From the NCBI RefSeq assembly GCF_001951155.1, contig NZ_CP016359.1, forward strand, positions 699,001 to 763,000: a DNA stretch of 64,000 nucleotides, in the 5' to 3' direction. Origin of the DNA: Christiangramia flava JLT2011. Lineage in GTDB: Bacteria > Bacteroidota > Bacteroidia > Flavobacteriales > Flavobacteriaceae. Below the pieces are notes generated by a model that searched no databases, was not told where the DNA came from, and saw only the letters and a list, made by a program, of their open reading frames with translations. How positions within the stretch are numbered: the stretch's first letter is position 1; the number at the start of each line of letters is the position of its first letter. Shown here piece after piece: positions 8,414 to 17,772 of this stretch. Position numbers and translations under genes: made by a program.

Positions 8414-9421
8414 TCATATTACCTGAAATCCGAATGCATACGGGTCTTCTTCATCAATCGTGATGGTGTTATGCCCAAAGACGCGAGCCCAACCCTGAAT
8501 GCTGGGAATGATCGCAGGATAGTGTTCAATGCTGGTTTCTTTTTCGATCTTCCCGATGAATTTAGATCCTATAAAACTTTCGTGAATAAAATTTTCTCCT
8601 GGTTGTAAGAGACCTTTAGTGTATAACTGGGCCATTCTGGCTGAAGTCCCCGTACCGCAAGGAGAACGGTCTATTGCCTTATCGCCATAAAATACGGCAT
8701 TTCTTCCCGTAGAATTGGGGTCGATGGTTCTGCCCGTCCATAACATATGGCTCACATCGCGGATCGTTGGGTTCTCGGGATGGATAAAATGATCGGGATA
8801 TTTCTCATTGATCTGCTGCCTTAAATACTGACTGAGCCCTATAATTTCCGAAGCCGTAAAATGCTCCAGCCCTTTATAATTTTTTTGAGGATCTACAATT
8901 GCATAAAAGTTCCCACCATAGGCCACATCGAATTGAAGTTCTCCCAGATCGGGACAGTCAATTGTTAGTCCTCTGGCAGCGAGGTAGCTCTTTACATTTG
9001 TTAGCTTCACCCAATCTACTTTGTTTCCAGTTTGCTGATATTCGATCTCCACCAGACCGGCCGGAGCTTCCATCTTGATCTTCCCGGGGACTTTTGGGTG
9101 AATCAGGCCTTCTTCAATCGCGATAGTGATGGTGCCTATAGTTCCATGCCCGCACATAGGCAAACAACCACTGGTTTCAATGAATAAAATGGCAAAATCG
9201 TTCTCCGGGTTATGTGGTGGATAAATGAAACTACCGCTCATCATATCATGGCCCCTCGGCTCGAACATCAGCCCCTTCCTAATCCAATCGTATTCCTTTA
9301 AAAAGTGCTGTCTCTTTTCACTCATATCAGCGCCCTTAAGTAAAGGTGCGCCGGTCTTTATGACCCTTACCGGATTCCCACAGGTATGAGCATCTATACA
9401 TTCGAAGGTTTGTTTGATCAT
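8414..9421 (-). CDS. 4-hydroxyproline 2-epimerase (proline racemase family)
   Basis: A 335-residue proline racemase-family protein with both catalytic cysteines, Cys90 in MCGHGTIG and Cys255 in SPCGTGTS, so it is a racemase/epimerase and not the Thr/Cys dehydratase branch. It converts trans-4-hydroxy-L-proline to cis-4-hydroxy-D-proline, the first step of the oxidative hydroxyproline pathway. The downstream D-hydroxyproline dehydrogenase and the upstream semialdehyde dehydrogenase and deaminase complete the route, which makes hydroxyproline a much better substrate guess than proline. No signal peptide; cytoplasmic. Confidence 0.9.
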   Translation of the reverse strand: MIKQTFECIDAHTCGNPVRVIKTGAPLLKGADMSEKRQHFLKEYDWIRKGLMFEPRGHDMMSGSFIYPPHNPENDFAILFIETSGCLPMCGHGTIGTITIAIEEGLIHPKVPGKIKMEAPAGLVEIEYQQTGNKVDWVKLTNVKSYLAARGLTIDCPDLGELQFDVAYGGNFYAIVDPQKNYKGLEHFTASEIIGLSQYLRQQINEKYPDHFIHPENPTIRDVSHMLWTGRTIDPNSTGRNAVFYGDKAIDRSPCGTGTSARMAQLYTKGLLQPGENFIHESFIGSKFIGKIEKETSIEHYPAIIPSIQGWARVFGHNTITIDEEDPYAFGFQVI

Positions 9422-9443
9422 TTACAATCCAAATGTGTTTTTA

Positions 9444-10943
9444 TTATGGAAGTAATTCTTCTGGAAAATCCTGAAAACTTACTGGTCTTAACCATCTTTT
9501 TATGGCAGGTATTCCTACGGAAGTAAATCGACTGTCTGTCGAAGCCGGGTACGGTCCACCATGTGTCATAGCCGGCGAAACCTCTACTCCAGTTGGCATG
9601 GCGTTGTATATCACTCTTCCTGCTTTATGCTGTAAGATTGCCACCGAAGCTTTCAAGGAAGAAAAATCTTCGGGTTCCGCAATAATGCTTGCCGTGAGTT
9701 GTCCATGCAGTTTTTCCAAAGCTGAATTTAATTCCTGGAAATTGCTACAGGTGACGATCATGGTAAAGGGCCCAAACACTTCCGTCTGCAATTTTTCATT
9801 CTGAATAAAATTTTCAGCAGATACTTTTACAATGGTTCCCGCGGCCATATTGTTTTCAGTATCATCTGAACCGGAAAGGACCTGAACGCCTTTTTCGTCC
9901 AGCAATTGGTTCTTTCCTTCCTGAAAAGCCTTTTTAATTCCAGAGTGCAGCATGCACTGTGCTTCGATTTCTTCAGAGAATTGCTTTAAATGAGATTCAA
10001 ATACAGTATTATCTCCCATCTTCAAAATGATTCCCGGATTCGTGCAAAATTGTCCTGCGCCAAGGGTGTAAGAGCCCGCGATTTGTTTGGCTATGGCTTC
10101 TCCTCTTTTTTCGATAGCTGTTTCTGTCACGATCACAGGATTCACGCTTCCCATCTCAGCAAAAACAGGAATTGGCTCCTCTCGTTTTGCTGCCAGATCG
10201 TAAAGAGCACGGCCTCCCCTAAGACTTCCGGTAAAACCAACTCCCTTTATTTTGGGATGTTTGACCAATAGTTCTCCAACTTCGATACCCGAACTGTTCA
10301 AATTTGAAAATACTCCACTGGGTATTCCCGTCTTTTCAGCAGCTTTCACAATCGCAGAGGCTACTAATTCACCCGTTCCAGGATGTGCCGGATGTCCTTT
10401 CACCACCACTGGACAACCTGCTGCAAGAGCGCTTGCCGTATCGCCACCCGCAGTAGAAAATGCCAGTGGAAAATTACTAGCCCCAAAAACCGCTACCGGC
10501 CCAATTGCAACGCTGGTGCGTAGTAATCCCGGTTTTGGCAGCGGTTGCCTTTCTGGGTTTGGCTCATCTTTATATTCGTCTTTCCAATTTTCCGTAGTAA
10601 TATAATCAGCGAAAGCTTTCAGTTGATTAACTGTTCGCCCTCGTTCTCCCTGGGCACGCCCTTCTGGAAGTCCGCTTTCCGAGCAATAGGTTTGAATCAA
10701 TTCCTCACCAAGCTCCAGAATTTCCTGGGCTATTGCGTTTAAAAATTCCGCTCTTCTGGAAGCAGGTAAGGCAGAATACTCCGGAAAAGCTTCAGCGGCC
10801 TTTTCTACCGCAGCATCTACATCCTTTTCCGAGGCGTTATAGAATTTAGCTTCCTTCTCATTATTCTTAGGATTTACCGATTCAAAAACGGATGTTTCAT
10901 CAGCGGTAAGTTCTCCTGCTACGTAATTCTTTCCTGTAAGCAT
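9444..10943 (-). CDS. Alpha-ketoglutarate semialdehyde (2,5-dioxovalerate) dehydrogenase
   Basis: A 499-residue NAD(P)-dependent aldehyde dehydrogenase with the general base Glu263 in FAEMGSVNPV, the catalytic Cys300 in GAGQFCTNPG and the cofactor segment GFTGSLRGG. The proteins most like it in N-terminal sequence and in context oxidise alpha-ketoglutarate semialdehyde to alpha-ketoglutarate, the last step of hydroxyproline (and pentose/uronate) oxidation. It lies between the deaminase and epimerase genes with short gaps, so it belongs to the operon. Confidence 0.88.
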   Translation of the reverse strand: MLTGKNYVAGELTADETSVFESVNPKNNEKEAKFYNASEKDVDAAVEKAAEAFPEYSALPASRRAEFLNAIAQEILELGEELIQTYCSESGLPEGRAQGERGRTVNQLKAFADYITTENWKDEYKDEPNPERQPLPKPGLLRTSVAIGPVAVFGASNFPLAFSTAGGDTASALAAGCPVVVKGHPAHPGTGELVASAIVKAAEKTGIPSGVFSNLNSSGIEVGELLVKHPKIKGVGFTGSLRGGRALYDLAAKREEPIPVFAEMGSVNPVIVTETAIEKRGEAIAKQIAGSYTLGAGQFCTNPGIILKMGDNTVFESHLKQFSEEIEAQCMLHSGIKKAFQEGKNQLLDEKGVQVLSGSDDTENNMAAGTIVKVSAENFIQNEKLQTEVFGPFTMIVTCSNFQELNSALEKLHGQLTASIIAEPEDFSSLKASVAILQHKAGRVIYNAMPTGVEVSPAMTHGGPYPASTDSRFTSVGIPAIKRWLRPVSFQDFPEELLP

Positions 10944-10994
10944 GATCTCAATTTAATTTTAATTCCTGTAGATTTTTCACCAAGATTGGTCATT

Positions 10995-11912
10995 TCAGGA
11001 TACCAGTACTTCTGATGTAATTTCGGGCCTTGTAGCCATAGCTTTGTCCAGGATCGCCTGAACCTGCTTGCGCTCTTCACCTGCCAGCGGCAATCGTGGT
11101 GCTCGAACGTTCTCCGTTCCTATTCCTGTGGCTACTTCAGCCAACTTGATATTCTGAACCAGTTTTGGATTGATATCCAGTTCCAGCACCGGCAAAAACC
11201 ACCTGTAGATCTCCAGCGCTTCTTTAATCCTCCCTGCTTTAACCAATTTGTATATCGCCACGGTTTCCTTTGGAAAAGCACAAACCAGTCCGGCTACCCA
11301 TCCGTTTGCTCCCATTATCATACTTTCCATGGCCAGGGTATCCACTCCGCATAGAATTTTTAAACGGTCATCAAACCTGTTGATGATCCTGGTGACATTG
11401 GAAATATCTCGTGTAGATTCTTTAACCGCCTGGATGTTATCCTCTTTCAGTAATTCTTCAAACATATCCAGCGTTACTTCGATCTTATAATCTATAGGAT
11501 TATTGTACACCATGATTGGTAAAGAGGTGCTTTTGGCGGTTTCCTTGAAGTATTCTGTAGTTTCACGATCATCGGCCAAATATCGCATTGGGGGAAGCAT
11601 CATCAAGCCGCTTGCGCCATCTTCTTCGGCAATTTCCGCAGCTTTTATAGCTCCTTTTGTGGTTTGCTCGGCAATATTCATAATTACCGGAACTTTTGTC
11701 CCCACGAGTTCTTTTGTAAAACGTGTCAATTCCCGTTTTTCATCATATGTTAGGGTGCTAGCCTCGCCTAAAGTACCTCCAAGAATAATTCCGTTGACCC
11801 CAGCATCAAGCTGTGCTTCGATATTGGTTTGGAACATTTTAAGGTCCAATTGATCATCGGTCGTAAATTTTGTAGTAACTGCGGGCATTACCCCTTCCCA
11901 TTTTATAGCCAT
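10995..11912 (-). CDS. DapA-family 1-pyrroline-4-hydroxy-2-carboxylate deaminase
   Basis: A TIM-barrel protein of the DapA/NAL family, 305 residues from the ATG at 11912. A longer reading from 11942 adds ten unlikely residues upstream of MAIKWEGVMP. The Schiff-base Lys is in AVKEST and the conserved Tyr in VYNNP, and GGTLGEASTLT is the substrate carboxylate loop. In hydroxyproline clusters this family deaminates and dehydrates the pyrroline-hydroxycarboxylate to alpha-ketoglutarate semialdehyde. It is the first gene of the leftward operon and starts opposite the AraC regulator. Dihydrodipicolinate synthase is the alternative by fold, but the context is not lysine synthesis. Confidence 0.87.
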   Translation of the reverse strand: MAIKWEGVMPAVTTKFTTDDQLDLKMFQTNIEAQLDAGVNGIILGGTLGEASTLTYDEKRELTRFTKELVGTKVPVIMNIAEQTTKGAIKAAEIAEEDGASGLMMLPPMRYLADDRETTEYFKETAKSTSLPIMVYNNPIDYKIEVTLDMFEELLKEDNIQAVKESTRDISNVTRIINRFDDRLKILCGVDTLAMESMIMGANGWVAGLVCAFPKETVAIYKLVKAGRIKEALEIYRWFLPVLELDINPKLVQNIKLAEVATGIGTENVRAPRLPLAGEERKQVQAILDKAMATRPEITSEVLVS

Positions 11913-11927
11913 GTGTGAAATTTTTAA

Positions 11928-12030
11928 CAAAAATAAAAGCATAATCCCTCTTGCGGTTTGTAGGTATTAGCTGAACATGATACAATATTAACATGTAAAT
12001 TGACAAATCATATTTTTTTTAGTAATATTT
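11928..12030. promoter_or_regulatory. Divergent promoter region, hydroxyproline operon / AraC gene
   Basis: Rightward: TTGACA (12000-12005) and TAATATTT (12023-12030) are 17 bases apart, ten bases before the regulator ATG. Leftward: TATTTTTG (complement of 11928-11935) fits the Bacteroidetes TAnnTTTG -7 box, but I see no good -33 TTG partner. AACATG is repeated at 11974 and 11990 and could be a direct-repeat AraC site. All of this is pattern matching only. Confidence 0.4.
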
Positions 12031-12040
12031 ACAAAAAAAC

Positions 12041-12883
12041 ATGAAAGTCTTACCTTTTAAAATCCCTAAACCTGAAAAAGAGGCACTGGTCTATCAAGAA
12101 GACCATGAGACTGTTTTTTACGATAAATTGCATCAACACGAAGAAATCCAGATCAGTTTTATAAAAGAAGGCAGCGGAGCTCTGATCGTGGGAGATAGTA
12201 TCAATGAATACAAGCCTGATGACATACTGATTATTGGGGAAAATATTCCGCATGTGTTCCGAAGTGATCCGGAGGCTTATCCCGTTTCGATTATGTACAC
12301 GCTGTTTTTCACCACGAAATCTTTTGGAAAAGAATTCTTCAATCTCACCGATCTCAGTGCGATCAAAAAATTTTTTGATGAATCGGAATACGGCATGAAA
12401 TTCAAAGCTGATGAAAGTAAAAGAGCCGTTTTCCATAATTTGAAACACCAGAACAGGATCGAGCGCATCGCCAGTTTGCTCTTGCTTTTAAATGAATTGA
12501 TTCACGCGGAACGCCAGCCCCTTTCTTCGTTCGTATACCAAAAGAAATATACCGAGGATGAAGGAAAACGGATGAACGATGTGTTTCAATACGCGATGAA
12601 TCATTTCCAGGATACCATTTCTCTTGAAGATGTTGCAGATGTAGCATTCATGAGCAAAAATGCCTTTTGCCGGTATTTTAAAAAACGAACCAATAAAACC
12701 TTTTTTCAATTCCTGATAGAAATACGAATTGAACATGCGTGTAAATTGCTTTACAGGGATCAGGATTTATCGGTTTCAGCTATTTCCGAGCTTTGCGGAT
12801 TTCAAAATATTGCCAATTTTAATCGTAAATTCAAAGAACTTAAGGGAATCACTCCCACTCAATATCGCCAGCAAACAGATTAA
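12041..12883 (+). CDS. AraC-family regulator with cupin sensor domain
   Basis: A 280-residue protein with an N-terminal cupin-like sensor (HEEIQISFIKEGSGALIVGD, then PDDILIIGENIPHVF) and a C-terminal pair of helix-turn-helix motifs (ISLEDVADVAFMSKNAFCRYF and VSAISELCGFQNIANFNRKFK). It is transcribed divergently from the hydroxyproline operon, the usual place for its activator. Hydroxyproline or an intermediate is the likely effector, by inference. Its stop codon overlaps the stop of the convergent M61 peptidase gene by four bases, so the two operons meet back to tail around this gene. Confidence 0.86.
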   Translation: MKVLPFKIPKPEKEALVYQEDHETVFYDKLHQHEEIQISFIKEGSGALIVGDSINEYKPDDILIIGENIPHVFRSDPEAYPVSIMYTLFFTTKSFGKEFFNLTDLSAIKKFFDESEYGMKFKADESKRAVFHNLKHQNRIERIASLLLLLNELIHAERQPLSSFVYQKKYTEDEGKRMNDVFQYAMNHFQDTISLEDVADVAFMSKNAFCRYFKKRTNKTFFQFLIEIRIEHACKLLYRDQDLSVSAISELCGFQNIANFNRKFKELKGITPTQYRQQTD

Positions 12884-14448
12884 TTTTCCTGCAACAGGCT
12901 CTTCCTAATCTTCAATTGCAAATCGTTTTCCGGAACTATTTTGATCAGGTCATATTGCTTTTCAACTAATTCAGTTTTTTCATCATCGGCACTGGACCTA
13001 TCCAGTGAAAGTGCGGCAAGCTTCAGGTATTTCTCATAATCTGGGGATCCTGTGGATTCCACATACTTTCGAAGTTCTTCCTGCGGTTTCCCGGCCATTT
13101 TAGTTACGCTGTCCCAAAACTCGTTTTCCGTGTAACCCCTTCCCTGCTTCCTATAAAATTCCTCATACAGGTAGCGCATTACATCGTCCAGCGACTTCTC
13201 ATTATCACTATCATTCCGGATAGCAATGTCTAATAACAACGCCATGACTGGTCCTTTTTGGTAATAGGAAATAGTTGTTTCGGCTGAAATAGCATCATTA
13301 TTCAAAAAATAGTTCCAGACATCAAAACTGGATCTTTCCAAAGACATGTGATCCTTACCTGATTTATTTTCAATGGCTTTTATATGGGAACTCAAAAATT
13401 CGAGGACTTCATTTGCCGTCAACAAACCGGCATTTCGCATGATGAGATATTCATAATACACCGTAAAACCTTCAGCCACCCAAAGCATGGTGGTATAATT
13501 TTCCTGGCTGTAATCAAAAGGGCCTAACTCGATGGGACGGATGGCCTTCACATTATAAAGATGAAAGTATTCATGCGTGAGAAAGTTCAAAAAACGCTTA
13601 TAAGCAAGATCATTTTCAAAATTAAAACTGCCGTACGTGAATACCGCCTGGGAGTTCCAGTGTTCGAGACCACCACCTCCCGGTTCCATCATGATAAAAG
13701 TATAGTCATTAAATGGAATATGCTGCATCAATTTGGTGGTGCTGCGAAGGATCTTTCGAAGATCAGCCACAAATTTCTTTTGATCCAGACCTTCAGGCGT
13801 AGCAATAGACAGGGTTATCTTTTTTTCCAATTCCTGAAATTCAATGATCTTCTGATTTCCCAGGTATAGCGGACTATCATATAACACATCAAAATCCGGG
13901 GCATAAAACTTTCCCTGATCCACCTCTGTCAATCCTGTGGCAATTTTGTCCCATTGCTTCGGTAAATGTACCTGAAGACTTACCGATTTATCCAAATTCC
14001 CTTCCGGAAACATGAAGATATCGGTGTTGGCCATAAATGCTTTTTCTTCGGAAATATTTGATTCTGCCACCGATTTTCGGTTGGCGTAAACCCTGTAATC
14101 CACAAAGACTTCGGCATTTTGTCCATTTTCCAGTAACCATTTGTTTTTTGCAATTTTGTGCCATTGTAATGGTTCGCCGGAAATGGTACTTACCTTAAAA
14201 TCTATGATGTGCGCGGGATTATCCAGGATCTTATAATATCCCGGAGTCCAAACCGGCAAGACCAGTGTCGTTCTTGCCGAATCCAAACTAACTAATTTCA
14301 GCTGTACTTCGGCAAAGTGAGCGGCCGGTTCTTTAAAAGAGATCATATAGGCTAATTCAGCATCTTTTTGGAAGGCTGAAGCTGAAGGCACCAGAAAACT
14401 ATAGCTACCTACAAGAAGTAAAAGTGATAAAAATCGATTCATTGCCAT
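12880..14448 (-). CDS. M61 family metallopeptidase without PDZ domain
   Basis: A 522-residue secreted or periplasmic peptidase with an N-terminal signal peptide ending ...PSASA. The gluzincin site is HEYFH at residues 292-296 plus Glu326 in VAEGFTVYYE. The N-terminal part (VWTPGYYKI) matches the glycyl-aminopeptidase M61 domain. Most bacterial relatives are about 600 residues with a C-terminal PDZ domain; here the protein stops soon after DYEKYLKLAAL, so PDZ is absent. It is the last gene of the long leftward utilization operon, where it would trim peptides after deglycosylation. An ATG at 14442 is an equally good start. Confidence 0.85.
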   Translation of the reverse strand: MAMNRFLSLLLLVGSYSFLVPSASAFQKDAELAYMISFKEPAAHFAEVQLKLVSLDSARTTLVLPVWTPGYYKILDNPAHIIDFKVSTISGEPLQWHKIAKNKWLLENGQNAEVFVDYRVYANRKSVAESNISEEKAFMANTDIFMFPEGNLDKSVSLQVHLPKQWDKIATGLTEVDQGKFYAPDFDVLYDSPLYLGNQKIIEFQELEKKITLSIATPEGLDQKKFVADLRKILRSTTKLMQHIPFNDYTFIMMEPGGGGLEHWNSQAVFTYGSFNFENDLAYKRFLNFLTHEYFHLYNVKAIRPIELGPFDYSQENYTTMLWVAEGFTVYYEYLIMRNAGLLTANEVLEFLSSHIKAIENKSGKDHMSLERSSFDVWNYFLNNDAISAETTISYYQKGPVMALLLDIAIRNDSDNEKSLDDVMRYLYEEFYRKQGRGYTENEFWDSVTKMAGKPQEELRKYVESTGSPDYEKYLKLAALSLDRSSADDEKTELVEKQYDLIKIVPENDLQLKIRKSLLQEN

Positions 14449-14480
14449 TTTTTAAAAAATCATGCTGAAAAAGTTCAAGG

Positions 14481-16433
14481 TCAAATTTCTGTAAAAATGC
14501 CACTCCAACCGCCTCCTTTATGCATATTGATTTCAATTTCATCTTCCGAAGTGACCTTTTTTGATCTTTTAGCATAATCTTTTGCTACTTTATCAGAATT
14601 CTTTCCGTCCTCCATCCATTCTAACTGGTAAGTAGTACCAGGCTTTAAAAAAGACAAATCTATAGTGAACGTTCTCGCATCCTCATCAGTAATTCCTCCC
14701 AAATACCAGGAATCGTGATTTCGGCGCGCAATTACCAGGTAATCATCGATCTTCGCTTCCAGGACTTTCGTTTCCTGCCAAATTACCGGAATCTTTGAAA
14801 TGAACTCGGCAGATTCCCGATTCTGATAATAATTGGACGGCGTATCTGCCAGCATCTGTAAAGGAGCTTCAAAAATGTTATACAAGGCAATTTGATGCGC
14901 CCTGGTGCCCAGCGTCATTGGTCTGTCAAAACGCACGGCAAAATTCTCTTGGTGAGCATTATCCATACCCCCAGGAGTATAGTCCAGAATTCCAGCAGTC
15001 ATCCTTGTAAAGGCGATGGTAAGATCATGCTCCGGGGTGATCTTATCTTCCCATTTATCGTTTTCGAGACCTTTTACCGCCTCATAATTGATAATATTCG
15101 GGTAAGCCCTTTGCATTCCGGAAGGTTTCATTCCCCCGTGATAATCGACTAAAAGATGATGCTTCGCGGCACTTTTCGCCAGTCTTTCATAAAAATTAGT
15201 TACATATTGATCAGCTCTCTGGATAAAATCGACCTTCACGCCCTTCACGCCCCATTCTTCATATTTCGGTAGAAGCGCTTCCATATTTTCATCCAGTGGC
15301 CTCCATAAACTCCAGAGAATGATACCTACATTTTTGCTTTTGGCGTAGGCGCTCAGTTCCTCCATATCAATATCATCATTCGGCTCCATCACATTAAGCG
15401 TGCTTTTGGACCAGCCTTCATCCAAAATGATATATTCCAGCCCAAACTCTGAAGCAAAGTCGATATGATATTTGTACGTTTCCGTGTTGATCCCACTTTC
15501 AAAATCAACGCCATACAGGTTATTCGCATTCCACCAGTCCCAGGCAACCTTCCCAGGCTTTACCCAGGAAAAATCCTGCAGTTTCAGCGGACTTGCCAAT
15601 TGATACACCAGGTTATTTTCGATAATCTCCCGATCATTCTCAGAGATCATAAAAACCCGCCACGGAAAAGTCCTTTCCCCGGATGTCCTGGCAATATATG
15701 CTGCTGTTTCTTCAATAGCCTCCAAACGGTCCTGCCCTTCCTTCAGCTCTTTTGTTTTTAAAACATACTTCGGAAATTTGCTCTGAAACCCTGTCTCGGT
15801 CTTTTCCAGGAAGAGATTCGGGTAATCAAACAAATTTGATTCGCTAACTGAAAGGCTGATTCCTTTTTCGTTGGTAAACAAAGTTGGCAGGCCCGCAATA
15901 GTACCTTCCTTTATTGCGGAAGTGGCTACTTTTTCATAATAGTTCTCGAAATGAGAAATCAGGCTCTTTTCTTCCGGCAAATAACAGGTATAATCTTCGG
16001 CTAACTTAAGGTCCAGTTGCTCATCAACCACCTCAACCGTGCCCTGGAGTCTGGAAACAAAGCGATAAGCCCAGCCATTATTATACACGCGAATTTCCAA
16101 ATCGTAGTCTTTGAAACTCATCTTTAGAAAGCTATAATGATCTTGGATGATTTCCGACTTTACCGGGAGACTGGCCGTAATTTCCTCATCAATTATCGCG
16201 GAAGCTGTTTCCTGTAGCTTCTCGCTTCCGCCGAAAGAATGACCGTTGCTAAACTGCATTTTCGGGCGAACATGCTCGATCAAAGCTTTTCCATTAAGCC
16301 ACACCTTCACCTGAATGCTATTTTCATGCTCGATTTCCAGCTTGATATGGCCATTAGGCGAAGAGACCGTTTCCTGCGCTTTCAGCGGGAAGATCATTAA
16401 TAAAAATGCTAAAAATAGGAGTCTAATTTTCAT
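14481..16433 (-). CDS. GH97 glycoside hydrolase, retaining (alpha-galactosidase-like) subgroup
   Basis: About 650 residues from the ATG at 16433, with signal peptide MKIRLLFLAFLLMIFPLKA. The N-terminal beta-sandwich (SSPNGHIKLEIE) and TIM barrel (VAWDWWNANNLYG, YIILDEGW) are GH97 hallmarks. GVKVDF supplies an Asp at about residue 402 where the retaining GH97 enzymes have their nucleophile; the inverting SusB type lacks it. The Glu of INYEAVKG is the probable acid/base. Characterised retaining members are alpha-galactosidases. The start overlaps the stop of the upstream gene by 11 bases. Release of alpha-galactose from serine in extensin-like proteins would fit the neighbours but is inference. 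Confidence 0.87.
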   Translation of the reverse strand: MKIRLLFLAFLLMIFPLKAQETVSSPNGHIKLEIEHENSIQVKVWLNGKALIEHVRPKMQFSNGHSFGGSEKLQETASAIIDEEITASLPVKSEIIQDHYSFLKMSFKDYDLEIRVYNNGWAYRFVSRLQGTVEVVDEQLDLKLAEDYTCYLPEEKSLISHFENYYEKVATSAIKEGTIAGLPTLFTNEKGISLSVSESNLFDYPNLFLEKTETGFQSKFPKYVLKTKELKEGQDRLEAIEETAAYIARTSGERTFPWRVFMISENDREIIENNLVYQLASPLKLQDFSWVKPGKVAWDWWNANNLYGVDFESGINTETYKYHIDFASEFGLEYIILDEGWSKSTLNVMEPNDDIDMEELSAYAKSKNVGIILWSLWRPLDENMEALLPKYEEWGVKGVKVDFIQRADQYVTNFYERLAKSAAKHHLLVDYHGGMKPSGMQRAYPNIINYEAVKGLENDKWEDKITPEHDLTIAFTRMTAGILDYTPGGMDNAHQENFAVRFDRPMTLGTRAHQIALYNIFEAPLQMLADTPSNYYQNRESAEFISKIPVIWQETKVLEAKIDDYLVIARRNHDSWYLGGITDEDARTFTIDLSFLKPGTTYQLEWMEDGKNSDKVAKDYAKRSKKVTSEDEIEINMHKGGGWSGIFTEI

Positions 16434-17772
16434 GTTTGAGATCGGTATTTTCAAATTTAAGTCGGTAAGGCCATTGTTCATCGTTGCCTGGGTCACCGTC
16501 TATTTTGTGAATGGAATGTTCTTTTGGAGCACCGCTCACCACAAACCACAGATGCCTGGTATTTACAGGGATTTTGAAGCTCACTTTATTTTCAGGTGCA
16601 CTATAAACTTCGCCGTAATGACGCTCCCCGTCTTGAGTCACTGCTAAAAAACCATATCTCCAACCGGCAATTTCGGGTTTCACTATATGGAACTTTTCAC
16701 TTTCAGTAATTGCTTCAAAATACACTACTGCATCCCCGTCTTCCGGAACATCCAGGGCCATTGCATTATAACCATAATTTTGCGGAGCCTCTTTTTCAGC
16801 AATTTCATACCAGCCATTTTCAAGGGCAGATAATTCGGAATGATGAATATTGGCATATTTTCGGCTCACCTTGTCAATTCTTGGGAGGTCCCAGGTAACA
16901 AAGCGCCTGGCAGCATCAAAAATTTCATCATTAAAGATTTCCTGGTTGATATTTGTTAACCGCTGATAAGTAAGCACTGGATCTTCTCCCTTTTTTGAGC
17001 TTCTCCAAAGTTCCCCGATAAAAGTCTTCCCATGAAGTGTTGACCAGTATTCCAAAACGAAAGGAGAGTGATACATGTTTTCTTCATGTAAAAATGCACG
17101 GTAGGTGTTATCCAGGAACGCCTGTAAATGATAATTCTCGAATTCGATCCAGTTTGGATAAACCTGCCAGAGCATCCACTGAGAGGTCATTTCCCAGATA
17201 CTTCCGCCATTTTTGAAACCAAAATGGCCATCGGAGCCGGTCAAATACTGAAACGAATGCCCCAGTTCATGGGCCAGTGCGCCATAAGGGGGTTGATGGA
17301 TGCGGACAGCTGGCGACCATAACATTCCTATGCTATCCTTTCCTGAACCATAAGCTGTTCCATTTTCTCCCCCGAAGACATACATCAGGATTTTGGTGGT
17401 ATCAGTAGTAGATTTTCCTTTTTCTAGAAACTGAAGTTCCTCGACATAATATTTAAAAAATCGTTCGCCTTCCATAACCAGCGAATCCACGTTAAACGTC
17501 TTAGATCTCTCGTCATTTTGGGCCGGATCATTCCCGTATTCTTTATCCCAGAAGATCGCTATATTTTCAGATTCCCGGAACCTGGAGAAACTGTAAATGC
17601 TTTCCGGGTCTTCATAATCATTCGAATCTGGAACCATCCATACCTGCTCAGGAATGATCAGTTTCTTGTTGACTACTTTTGTGGCAATTTCTGCGTTCTC
17701 CTGCTGGTTCTTGCAGCCAAAAACCATCAGTATTATCAATATGAAGAAAGCTACTTTTTTCAAAATTTTCAA
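16423..17772 (-). CDS. HELGH-motif lipoprotein (DUF6055-like, putative metallopeptidase)
   Basis: A 449-residue protein with a lipoprotein signal (MKILKKVAFFILIILMVFGC). ALAHELGHSFQYL carries an HExxH zinc motif, and the surrounding region (FWDKEYGN, EGERFFKYYVEEL, MYVFGG) resembles DUF6055-type proteins. The C-terminal ~130 residues look like a beta-sandwich. The best start is a TTG at 17772 that overlaps the TGA of the upstream S9 peptidase gene, so translation is probably coupled. The location inside the PUL-like operon suggests an outer-membrane-anchored peptidase acting on the substrate protein. I cannot identify a third zinc ligand with certainty, and the family has no activity that I know of. 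Confidence 0.62.
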   Translation of the reverse strand: MKILKKVAFFILIILMVFGCKNQQENAEIATKVVNKKLIIPEQVWMVPDSNDYEDPESIYSFSRFRESENIAIFWDKEYGNDPAQNDERSKTFNVDSLVMEGERFFKYYVEELQFLEKGKSTTDTTKILMYVFGGENGTAYGSGKDSIGMLWSPAVRIHQPPYGALAHELGHSFQYLTGSDGHFGFKNGGSIWEMTSQWMLWQVYPNWIEFENYHLQAFLDNTYRAFLHEENMYHSPFVLEYWSTLHGKTFIGELWRSSKKGEDPVLTYQRLTNINQEIFNDEIFDAARRFVTWDLPRIDKVSRKYANIHHSELSALENGWYEIAEKEAPQNYGYNAMALDVPEDGDAVVYFEAITESEKFHIVKPEIAGWRYGFLAVTQDGERHYGEVYSAPENKVSFKIPVNTRHLWFVVSGAPKEHSIHKIDGDPGNDEQWPYRLKFENTDLKHEN

